A stretch of 64,000 bases of DNA, from positions 76,511-140,510 of the forward strand of contig JAKLLG010000002.1 of the NCBI GenBank assembly GCA_023150275.1. Reading direction: 5' to 3'. Numbering within the stretch: position 1 is the first letter of the stretch; each line of letters starts with the position of its first letter. A program made the translations under genes and the position numbers. This document shows positions 25,328 through 32,666 of the stretch, piece by piece. The DNA comes from Rhodocyclaceae bacterium (GTDB taxonomy: Bacteria; Pseudomonadota; Gammaproteobacteria; Burkholderiales; Rhodocyclaceae). The notes under the pieces were generated by a model that made no database searches, was not told where the DNA came from, and saw only the letters and a list, made by a program, of their open reading frames with translations.

Positions 25328-27688
25328 ATGCCAGCCAACCAGCAACCGGACAAGAACGCCGCCGGCGATGCCAACCTGCGCGTTGCCTTCTTCAAAGATT
25401 TGCAGGCCGCCACCACCAAGATTCATGCGACGGCGAACATCGACGAGATCATGCTCGAACTCTCCGGCGACCTGTGCCGGCTGTTTCACTGTGACCGCCT
25501 GACGATCTATGTGATTGGCGAGGACAAGCAGAGCATCGTCTCAAAGGTCAAGACCGGCCTCAACTCGTTCAAGGATCTTCGCCTGCCGGTTTCCGACCAG
25601 AGCGTGGCCGGCTATGTTGCGCAGACGAAGAAGGCGGTCAACATCCATGATGTCTATGACGACGTTGAATTGAAGCGCTACAGCCCGCGCATGTGTTTCC
25701 TCAAGGAGGTCGACAAGCGCACCGGATACCGCTCCAAACAGATGCTGGTGACGCCGATCGTCGATGCGCAGTCGGGCGAACTTCTCGGCGTCGTGCAGTT
25801 CATCAATAACAAGGAGGATGCGCCGTTCCCGGCGCTTGCCGAAGAGGGCGCGCAGAGTCTGGCGCAGACGCTGGCGGTTGCTTTCACGCAGCGGCAGAAA
25901 CCGGCGCCGGCGACGCGCACCAAGTATGATGAACTGGTCGCCAATGCGGTCATCTCCGCCGGCGAGCTTGACCTCGCCCAGCGCTCGGCCCGTCGCAAGA
26001 GCACGCCGCTGGAGGAGGTGCTGATCAAGGAGTTTCAGGTCAAGCCCGCGGCGATTGGTGAGGCACTCGCCAAGTTCTTTGGGGTTCCCTACGAGCCGTT
26101 CAAGGCGGACCGCATCAAGCCGATGGATCTGCTCAGGAACCTCCGACGCGAGTATGTCGAGGAAAGCCACTGGCTGCCGATCGAGGATTCCCGCGAGGGC
26201 ATCGTCGTCATTTCCCCAGATCCCGAGCGGATCAAGGCCTCGCGCGTGGCAGCAAACATCTTCCCGAAGAGCAAGATCGTCTATCGCGTGACCACCGAAG
26301 GCGAGTTCAGGAAGTGCGTCGACCAGTTCTTCGGTGCGCTTTCCGACATGGGTTCGGTTGGCGATCTGCTTTCCGATCTTGATGAAGGCGAGCCCGGAGA
26401 GATCGCCTCCGACGATGTGTCGGCGGCGGCCGACAATGAACTCGTCCGGCTGGTCAACAAGATCATCGTCGAGGCCTACCAGCAAGGCGCCTCTGACATT
26501 CACATCGAGCCGCGTCCAGGCAAGGACAAGGTGCAGATCCGTTTCCGCAAGGACGGCTCGCTGCAGAACTACATCGAGGTACCGGCGTCGTACCGCAATG
26601 CATTGATAACGCGCCTGAAGATCATGTGCGATCTCGATATCTCCGAGAAGCGCCGGCCGCAGGACGGCAAGATCAAGTTCAAGAAGTTCGGCCCGCTCGA
26701 CATCGAGCTGCGCGTTGCAACGATTCCTACCGCAGGTGGCGTCGAAGACGTGGTGATGCGCATTCTTGCCGCTGGCGAGCCGCTGCCGCTCGACGCAATG
26801 GGTTTCTCGCCTTACAACCACGAGAACCTGATCAAGTGCATTTCGAAGCCGTATGGCCTCTTCTTCGTCTGCGGCCCAACCGGTTCGGGCAAGACGACGA
26901 CGCTGCACTCGGTGCTCGGTTATCTCAACAAGCCCGATACCAAGATCTGGACCGCCGAGGATCCGGTCGAAATTACCCAGAAGGGTCTGCGTCAGGTGCA
27001 GGTCAACAAGAAGGCCGGTCTCGATTTTGCGACCGTGATGAAGGCCTTCCTGCGTGCCGACCCCGACATCATCATGGTTGGCGAAATGCGCGATCCGGAA
27101 ACGACCGGCATCGGCATCGAAGCCTCGCTCACTGGCCACCTCGTCTTCGCGACCCTGCACACGAACTCGGCGCCGGAATCGATCATCCGCCTGCTCGACA
27201 TGGGCATGGACCCGTTCAACTTTGCCGACGCGTTGCTCGGCATCCTCGCCCAGCGGCTTGCCAAGCGTCTGTGCAAGGAATGCAAGGTGGCCTACCAGCC
27301 CTCGCCGGATGAGCTCAAGCAACTGCTGCATGAATACGCCGAGGAACTCCTGCATACCGAGAAATGGTCAAAGGATCCGAAAGCGAGCATGGAAGCGGTG
27401 TATAAGGAGTGGACGCAGCGCTACGCGAAGGACGGCAAGTTCACCCTCTACCGGTCTAAGGGTTGTCCTGCCTGCAACGACACCGGCTACAAGGGTCGCG
27501 TCGGCCTGCATGAACTGCTGGTGGGTACCGACCCGGTGAAGAAGCTGATTCAGGAGAAGGCGCGCGTCGCGGAGATCCTGGCGTTGGCACTCAACGAGGG
27601 TATGCGCACGCTGAAGATGGATGGCATCGAGAAGGTCATGCAGGGCATTACCGATATGGCGCAGGTGAGGTCTGTCTGCATCAAGTAA
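25328..27688 (+). CDS. GAF-domain GspE/PilB-family assembly ATPase
   Basis: A 786-aa secretion/pilus extension ATPase with an extra sensor. Order: GAF domain (about 15-185), MshEN/T2SSE N-terminal domain (about 195-335), then the GspE ATPase (about 365-760) with Walker A GPTGSGKT (516-523), Asp/His boxes, Walker B DPDIIMVGE (578-586) and a tetracysteine zinc site (C649, C652, C713, C716). PilB normally lacks a GAF domain; here it could bind a nucleotide or other small ligand and gate pilus assembly. No PilC, PilD, PilQ or PilT gene is in the window, so it must work with parts encoded elsewhere or replace the main PilB. Confidence 0.92.
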   Translation: MPANQQPDKNAAGDANLRVAFFKDLQAATTKIHATANIDEIMLELSGDLCRLFHCDRLTIYVIGEDKQSIVSKVKTGLNSFKDLRLPVSDQSVAGYVAQTKKAVNIHDVYDDVELKRYSPRMCFLKEVDKRTGYRSKQMLVTPIVDAQSGELLGVVQFINNKEDAPFPALAEEGAQSLAQTLAVAFTQRQKPAPATRTKYDELVANAVISAGELDLAQRSARRKSTPLEEVLIKEFQVKPAAIGEALAKFFGVPYEPFKADRIKPMDLLRNLRREYVEESHWLPIEDSREGIVVISPDPERIKASRVAANIFPKSKIVYRVTTEGEFRKCVDQFFGALSDMGSVGDLLSDLDEGEPGEIASDDVSAAADNELVRLVNKIIVEAYQQGASDIHIEPRPGKDKVQIRFRKDGSLQNYIEVPASYRNALITRLKIMCDLDISEKRRPQDGKIKFKKFGPLDIELRVATIPTAGGVEDVVMRILAAGEPLPLDAMGFSPYNHENLIKCISKPYGLFFVCGPTGSGKTTTLHSVLGYLNKPDTKIWTAEDPVEITQKGLRQVQVNKKAGLDFATVMKAFLRADPDIIMVGEMRDPETTGIGIEASLTGHLVFATLHTNSAPESIIRLLDMGMDPFNFADALLGILAQRLAKRLCKECKVAYQPSPDELKQLLHEYAEELLHTEKWSKDPKASMEAVYKEWTQRYAKDGKFTLYRSKGCPACNDTGYKGRVGLHELLVGTDPVKKLIQEKARVAEILALALNEGMRTLKMDGIEKVMQGITDMAQVRSVCIK

Positions 27689-27698
27689 GGAGCGGTAC

Positions 27699-29297
27699 AT
27701 GGAAACGATGCAGGATCTTTTTCGCCGCCTCGAGCAACTGAATTCGATCGGTGCTGCGCTGTCGCACGAGCGCAATATTGCGCGGCTGCTGGAAAACATC
27801 CTGATCGCGGCAAAGGCGATCACCCACGCCGACGGCGGCACCCTCTACCGGGTCAGTGACGACCGGCAGTTCCTGCATTTCGAGATCGTCCGTACCGACT
27901 CGCTGAAGATCGCGTTCGGAGGTACCACCGGCGAACCGATCTCCGCCAAATTCCCGGACTTGCCTCTGTACCGAACCGATGGCGAACCCAACAATTCGAT
28001 GGTGGCGGCGCACAGCGCGCTGCACGCCGAAACGGTGAATATCGCCGACGCCTACACCGCGGAAGGATTCGATTTCTCCGGTACGCGCCGTTTCGACCAG
28101 AATACCGGCTACCGCTCGCAGTCCTTCCTCACCGTGCCGATGAAGAATCACGAGAACGAGGTCATCGGCGTCCTGCAACTGATCAATGCGAAGGACGACA
28201 ACGGCACCGTACGCGCCTTTTCCGACAGTGACCGCCGGCTGGCCGAATCGCTCGCCTCGCAGGCCGCGGTGGCGCTCACCAACCGCCTGCTGATCACCCA
28301 ACTGGAAACGCTGTTCGAATCGTTCATCAACCTGATCAACATGGCGATCGACGAAAAATCGCCCTATACCGGCGGCCATTGCCAGCGCGTGCCGGCGCTC
28401 ACTATGATGCTTGCCGAAGCGGTGAACGACACCACGGAGGGGCCGCTTGCCGACTTCACGATGAGCGACAAGGATCGCTACGAACTGAAGATCGCCGGCC
28501 TGCTCCACGATTGCGGCAAAGTCACGACCCCAGTGCATGTGGTTGACAAGGCAACCAAGCTGCAGACGATCTACGATCGTATCCACACCGTCGACACCCG
28601 CTTCGAGGTCGTCAAGCGCGATGCGGAAATCGAGGCGCTGAAAGCCATTCTGGCAGGGGAGGACAAAAGGGGGGTGGAAGCGTCTCTGACGGAAAAACTG
28701 CGTCAGATCGACGCTGATCGCGATTTCCTGCGGCGCAGCAACATCGGTGGCGAGGCCATGCAGGCCGAGGACCAGGAGCGCGTACGCCGCATTTCCCGCG
28801 AATACCTCTGGAGCGACCCGGAAGGGCCGCCGGGCAAGCTGGTCGACTTCCTCTCGGCCGACGAGCTTGAGAACCTCACCATCCGCGCCGGTACGCTGAC
28901 GCAGGGCGAACGCGAGATCATCAACTATCACATCGTCGCCACGATCAAGATGCTCGAAGCCCTGCCGTGGCCGAAACACCTCAAGAACGTACCGGAGTAC
29001 GCCGGCGGCCATCATGAGCGCATGGACGGCAAGGGCTATCCGAGGGGCCTCAAGCGTGACGACATGTCCGTGCAGGCCCGGGTGATGGGTATTGCCGACA
29101 TCTTCGAGGCACTCACGGCGAGAGATCGCCCCTACAAGCACGGCATGAAGCTCTCCGAGGCAATGCGCATCTTGGAGAATTTCCGCAACAACGGGCATAT
29201 CGACCCCGATCTGTTCGAGGTCTTTGTGCAGCAGAAGGTGTATCTCAAATATGCGCGCGAGTTTCTCGATCCGGCGCAGATTGATGCCGGGATTTGA
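27699..29297 (+). CDS. GAF-HD-GYP phosphodiesterase
   Basis: A 532-aa cytoplasmic protein: GAF domain (about 10-190, close in pattern to the GAF of the ATPase upstream) and an HD-GYP domain (about 205-525). Catalytic H270-D271 (LLHDCGKVTTP) and G446-Y447-P448 (HHERMDGKGYP) are intact, so c-di-GMP hydrolysis is likely. About 110 residues of charged insert lie between the HD and the later His motifs. It follows the ATPase by 10 nt and precedes the pilin gene; c-di-GMP commonly controls type IV pilus ATPases. Confidence 0.92.
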   Translation: METMQDLFRRLEQLNSIGAALSHERNIARLLENILIAAKAITHADGGTLYRVSDDRQFLHFEIVRTDSLKIAFGGTTGEPISAKFPDLPLYRTDGEPNNSMVAAHSALHAETVNIADAYTAEGFDFSGTRRFDQNTGYRSQSFLTVPMKNHENEVIGVLQLINAKDDNGTVRAFSDSDRRLAESLASQAAVALTNRLLITQLETLFESFINLINMAIDEKSPYTGGHCQRVPALTMMLAEAVNDTTEGPLADFTMSDKDRYELKIAGLLHDCGKVTTPVHVVDKATKLQTIYDRIHTVDTRFEVVKRDAEIEALKAILAGEDKRGVEASLTEKLRQIDADRDFLRRSNIGGEAMQAEDQERVRRISREYLWSDPEGPPGKLVDFLSADELENLTIRAGTLTQGEREIINYHIVATIKMLEALPWPKHLKNVPEYAGGHHERMDGKGYPRGLKRDDMSVQARVMGIADIFEALTARDRPYKHGMKLSEAMRILENFRNNGHIDPDLFEVFVQQKVYLKYAREFLDPAQIDAGI

Positions 29298-29342
29298 GCA
29301 GGGTCGGCAAGGGTCGAAGTGCCGGTACTGACAGGAATCGGA

Positions 29343-29369
29343 GCTGACTGACAAAAAACGTCAGTCAGC
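29343..29369. repeat. 10-bp inverted repeat, hairpin or operator
   Basis: GCTGACTGAC, 7-nt spacer AAAAAAC, GTCAGTCAGC: perfect arms, 45 nt after the HD-GYP gene and about 47 nt upstream of the sigma-54-like element. No T-run follows, so it could be a weak terminator or an activator site for the pilin promoter. Confidence 0.6.
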
Positions 29370-29415
29370 GGCGGTGAGCCAGCCTGTATTCGCAGCAAAT
29401 GATGGGGGTATGGCC

Positions 29416-29431
29416 TGGCATGTTTTTTGTG
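29416..29431 (+). promoter_or_regulatory. Sigma-54-like (-24/-12) promoter of the pilin
   Basis: TGGCATG-TTTT-TTGTG matches the consensus TGGCAYR-N4-TTGCW except TTGT for TTGC at the -12 box, with exact spacing. It lies about 45 nt before the pilin ribosome site. Pilin genes in several bacteria are RpoN-dependent, which supports the call. A sigma-70-like TATAGT at 29432-29437 lacks a -35. Confidence 0.6.
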
Positions 29432-29476
29432 TATAGTCCGTTAACGGTTTTCCGCCGTTATTAACAGGAGGAAATG

Positions 29477-29662
29477 ATGAAAAAATCGCTTCAGAAGGGT
29501 TTCACCCTGATCGAGCTGATGATCGTGGTTGCGATCATCGGCATTCTGGCCGCCATCGCCATCCCGCAGTTCTCCGAGTACACGAAGAAGGGCGAGGACA
29601 AGGCGGCGCAGTCGGATGTGCGCAATCTGATCACGCTGGCCACGGCCAATTCGACCAACTAA
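29477..29662 (+). CDS. Very short type IV pilin (PilA-N-like)
   Basis: A 61-aa prepilin with leader MKKSLQKG and a class IVa cleavage site before FTLIE (Glu5 present). The mature protein is only 53 residues: the hydrophobic helix [20 protein letters not shown], the charged [20 protein letters not shown] and a short tail. There are no cysteines and no globular head. The length and sequence pattern closely resemble the short N-terminal pilin of Geobacter, whose C-terminal part is a separate protein. AGGAGG lies 4 nt before the chosen ATG; an ATG at 29474 is too close to it. The gene directly downstream could supply the missing head. Confidence 0.92.
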   Translation: MKKSLQKGFTLIELMIVVAIIGILAAIAIPQFSEYTKKGEDKAAQSDVRNLITLATANSTN

Positions 29663-29674
29663 GGAGCTGACGAG

Positions 29675-30025
29675 ATGAAAAAAATTATTCTGGGTTCCGT
29701 TCTGGCGGTTGCCGCGGCAACTTCGATGAATGCGCAGGCCGCAGCTACCGCCATCTGCACCGGCGGGGCAGCGCAGTCGGCTTCGGTGGCTTCCGGCACG
29801 AATTTCATCAAGAACCAGTTCAACGCCCGTTGTTCGAACAACATCATGCTGGTCGGCGAAGATCTTCAGAACGTCTATCAGGCTGGTGGTGCGTCGACTA
29901 AAGGCAAGAGTCGCTTTGGGGCGTCTACCGCGGGTGGTGGTATTACCGGGGTTCCGTGCGCGTCCGCGACGGGCTGTATCTCTGCCGATGCTGTAACTGA
30001 GGCTGGTGCCGCTCTTACCAGTTGA
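29675..30025 (+). CDS. Secreted Cys-rich partner of the short pilin (PilA-C-like candidate)
   Basis: A 116-aa exported protein starting 13 nt after the pilin, behind AAGGAG. Residues 1-22 are a Sec signal peptide ending NAQA. The mature part (about 94 aa) is Gly/Ala/Ser-rich with four Cys (28, 53, 95, 101) able to form two disulfides, and a GKSRFGASTAGGG stretch like loops of pilin heads. Inference: it is the globular head of a split pilin, as PilA-C is in Geobacter. I recognise this from arrangement and composition, not from a proven alignment; an unrelated periplasmic protein remains possible. Confidence 0.7.
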   Translation: MKKIILGSVLAVAAATSMNAQAAATAICTGGAAQSASVASGTNFIKNQFNARCSNNIMLVGEDLQNVYQAGGASTKGKSRFGASTAGGGITGVPCASATGCISADAVTEAGAALTS

Positions 30026-30045
30026 GTCGCTTGACCTAGTCAACG

Positions 30046-30074
30046 AGGCGCGCTTTAAGCGCGCCTGTTTTTTT
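30046..30074 (+). terminator. Intrinsic terminator after the pilin pair
   Basis: AGGCGCGC, loop TTTAA, GCGCGCCT, then GTTTTTTT: a strong classical hairpin and T-run. It ends 13 nt before the ABC permease start, so pilin transcripts should far exceed those of the ABC genes, which then rely on read-through. Confidence 0.88.
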
Positions 30075-30087
30075 GTGAGGTTCCCGC

Positions 30088-30882
30088 TTGTTTGAGTTCC
30101 TGCTTTCCGGCCTGCGCTCGGGGATTCGCGAGCGGAGCCTGCAGGGGGTTTTCGCGCTCGGGGTGCTGATGGTCGCGGCTGCCTACCTGTCCGGCAGCTT
30201 CTCGCCGCGCCAACCCCAGACCGTGGCGCTGGATATCGGCTTTTCGGGTTTGCGGATTTCTCTCGTTCTGCTGAACCTTCTCTGGATTCAGGAACTGATC
30301 ACGCGTGAAGTCGACCGGCGGATGGTGTTCTTTTCGCTGACCTACCCGGTCTCCCGCGGCGATTTCCTGATCGGCAGGCTGGGGGCGACGCTGGCATTGT
30401 CAGTAATTGCGGCAGTCGTGCTGGGGCTGATGCTGACGGTGGTTGTCGTCGCAGCCGGCGGCGGATACGAACAAGAGTTTTCGCCTTCACTGGGTGTGCC
30501 CTACTGGCTGGCGGTTGCAGGTCTGGTTTTCGATGCCGCGGTTGTTGCCGTATTCGCACTTTGCGTGGCAACCGTATCCACGGTTTATTTTCTTCCGCTG
30601 GTGCTCGGCGTCGCTTTTGCGATTGCCGGCAAGGCGCTCGGGCCTACCCTGGAGTACTTTGCGGCCGGCAGCGATACCAAAGTTGAACACATGCGTCCGC
30701 TGGTTGAGGCGCTGCGCTGGATCCTGCCTGATCTTTCGCGGCTGGACTGGCGTGACTGGCCGATGTACCAGACCGTCCCGGCAGACGGTGCAATTATCTG
30801 GTCTCTGGGCATGGCCATCAGCTACATGACCCTGCTGATGCTGGTGGCAGTCGCCTTGTTCCGGCGCCGCGAGTTTTCCTGA
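30088..30882 (+). CDS. ABC-2-type transporter permease
   Basis: A 264-aa inner-membrane protein with six hydrophobic segments (about 17-38, 50-75, 98-125, 140-165, 168-195 and 235-258), fitting an ABC-2 permease that works with the ATPase at 31720. The start is TTG behind GTGAGG (30075-30080); no in-frame ATG lies near the N-terminal helix. It is separated from the pilin pair by a strong terminator. ABC-2 transporters export polysaccharides, drugs or proteins; here a role in pilus or surface assembly is inferred from position only. Confidence 0.8.
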   Translation: MFEFLLSGLRSGIRERSLQGVFALGVLMVAAAYLSGSFSPRQPQTVALDIGFSGLRISLVLLNLLWIQELITREVDRRMVFFSLTYPVSRGDFLIGRLGATLALSVIAAVVLGLMLTVVVVAAGGGYEQEFSPSLGVPYWLAVAGLVFDAAVVAVFALCVATVSTVYFLPLVLGVAFAIAGKALGPTLEYFAAGSDTKVEHMRPLVEALRWILPDLSRLDWRDWPMYQTVPADGAIIWSLGMAISYMTLLMLVAVALFRRREFS

Positions 30883-30883
30883 C

Positions 30884-31714
30884 ATGCAGTGGCGGGAGGC
30901 TGTAGCGGTAGGCGCCTGGTTCCTCTTTGCATTGGCCTATTGGGGGGCAATCCAGAAACTTTCCGTTGTCGAACGCGCCCAGTCCCCGGTCGAACTCCTG
31001 GTCTCGCTGCCGAAATCGGCGCAGGTGCTTCTCGCTGCTGGGGATCGGCATCTGGCGGCCAATCTGAGCGGCTTTCGCGTTTTGGTCGCCGCGACGGCTC
31101 GAATGCGGCCGGAAGACTATGCCGTGCAGGCGAGACTGCAACAGGACGTCTCCTGGTTCAATCCGGCGCATGAGGACAACTACTACATCGCGGCGAACAT
31201 CCTGCCCTGGAACGGTCATCTGGATGCCGCTCAAGTGGTTCTGCGTCGGGCAAGCGCGGCCCGCACGAATGATTGGCAGCCTGCCTTCTATCTGGGGTTC
31301 CACTACTACCATTTTTTGAAGGATCCAGCGGAGGGCGCACGCTGGCTGTTGACTGCGGCGCCGCGCGCCACGTCGCAGCAGGACAGGTGGTCTCTGGAGA
31401 ATCTCGCTGCGCAATGGCTGGAAAGAGGCTACAAGACGGCCACGGCTGCGGCTATGGTAGACGCGATGGCGGAAAATGCGCCGGTGGGCGCCTTTCGCAA
31501 TTATCTCAAGGCCCGCGCCACGCGCCTGCATGATCTTGTTCGCTTGCGTGAACTGACGACGATATTCCGTGAGCGAACCGGCAGGTCGCCGGCGGCGCTG
31601 GAGGACCTGGTGACGGCGGGTCTCATTGGACGCATTCCAGAGGACCCATTGGGGGAGGGGTTCTCGCTTGATCGTGAGGGTATGCCCGTGTTCAAGGCAC
31701 CGCAGGCGAAGTGA
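30884..31714 (+). CDS. Membrane-anchored helical-repeat protein between ABC genes
   Basis: A 276-aa protein with one N-terminal membrane helix (about 9-25), then a helical, TPR-like periplasmic region (YIAANILPWNGHLDAAQVVL, PAFYLGFHYYHFLKDP). Its C-terminus (about 225-270, FRERTGRSPAALEDLVTAG then IPEDPLG) mirrors the P-x-x-L-x-x-L...IP-x-DP-x-G pattern of GspG-type pseudopilins, without their N-terminal helix motif. It starts 1 nt after the permease stop and overlaps the ATPase region. Role unknown; the pseudopilin-like tail suggests contact with pilus parts. Confidence 0.65.
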   Translation: MQWREAVAVGAWFLFALAYWGAIQKLSVVERAQSPVELLVSLPKSAQVLLAAGDRHLAANLSGFRVLVAATARMRPEDYAVQARLQQDVSWFNPAHEDNYYIAANILPWNGHLDAAQVVLRRASAARTNDWQPAFYLGFHYYHFLKDPAEGARWLLTAAPRATSQQDRWSLENLAAQWLERGYKTATAAAMVDAMAENAPVGAFRNYLKARATRLHDLVRLRELTTIFRERTGRSPAALEDLVTAGLIGRIPEDPLGEGFSLDREGMPVFKAPQAK

Positions 31715-31719
31715 GATCA

Positions 31720-32613
31720 ATGATGACTGCGATTCGTATCGAAAAACTGGAAAAGACCTACCGCAGGTCTTTCTCGATGAAATCCGTTCCCGCCTTGCGG
31801 GGCATAGATCTGACGATCGGCGGTGGCGAAGCCTTCGGGTTCATCGGGCAGAACGGCGCTGGCAAAAGCACCACAATCAAGATACTGATGGGTTTGATCC
31901 GGCCCTCTGGCGGTACAGCGCAGATCTTCGGCGTTGATGTCGTAGATCCGACTTCCCGTCGAGGGGTGGGGTATGTCCCGGAGAACCCCTATCTGCAGGA
32001 CAACCTTACCCCGCTCGAAATCCTCATGATGGGCGTCAGGCTGCATCGTGTGCAGTTGCCGGATCGGCTGCAACATTGCCGGCACTGGCTCGATCGACTG
32101 GGGCTGGCAAATGTCGCTGACAAGCAGATTCGCACCTTTTCCAAGGGGATGACGCAGCGCGTAGCGCTGGCGCAGGCGCTATGCGTCAACCCGCGCCTGC
32201 TGGTGCTCGACGAACCGCTTTCGGGCCTCGATCCGATCGGGCGGCGCGACGTTGTCGAAATTCTTTCCGAGTACAAGCGATCTGGCGGTACGCTGTTCTT
32301 TACCTCGCATGTTCTTCACGATGTAGAGCGTCTTGCGGATCGTTTTGGGCTGATTCATGAAGGCTGCTTGCGGGCGGTGCAGGTTCCCGCGGAGCTTTCT
32401 GGGGGGCGGGAGGCGCTGCAGGTGCGCACCTTCGGTGAGCAGCCGGTAGATGGAATGCGAGAGGATTTTGCGGGCCGTTGGATCGGCGAGGTGCCGCGTG
32501 AGGAGCTCTGGGCTCATTTGGATCGCTTGCGAGCCGCTGGGCATGTGCTGGTCGAGGTGCGGCCGACACTTTCGCTTGAGGCGGCTTTCCTGCGGGTGGT
32601 GCGGGATTCGTGA
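31720..32613 (+). CDS. ABC transporter ATP-binding protein
   Basis: A 297-aa cytoplasmic ATPase, partner of the permease at 30088. Walker A (GQNGAGKSTT), Q-loop region (GYVPENPYL), signature as FSKGMTQRVALAQAL, Walker B LLVLDEPLSGLDP and the H-loop FFTSHVLHD are present. The signature reads SKGM rather than SGGQ, common in ABC-2 ATPases. Start could also be a GTG at 31711 that overlaps the previous stop, or the ATG at 31723. Confidence 0.9.
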   Translation: MMTAIRIEKLEKTYRRSFSMKSVPALRGIDLTIGGGEAFGFIGQNGAGKSTTIKILMGLIRPSGGTAQIFGVDVVDPTSRRGVGYVPENPYLQDNLTPLEILMMGVRLHRVQLPDRLQHCRHWLDRLGLANVADKQIRTFSKGMTQRVALAQALCVNPRLLVLDEPLSGLDPIGRRDVVEILSEYKRSGGTLFFTSHVLHDVERLADRFGLIHEGCLRAVQVPAELSGGREALQVRTFGEQPVDGMREDFAGRWIGEVPREELWAHLDRLRAAGHVLVEVRPTLSLEAAFLRVVRDS

Positions 32614-32666
32614 AGGCAGCGGGCCTCCCGGATACCCATTGTTAACTGTTGTCGGAAAGTTTTGGT

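Noticed and set aside
29477..29662. Conductive 'e-pilin' nanowire subunit
   Set aside because: The mature pilin has only three aromatic residues (F1, F24, Y27) in 53, far below the dense aromatics proposed for conductive pilins; short length alone is not evidence.
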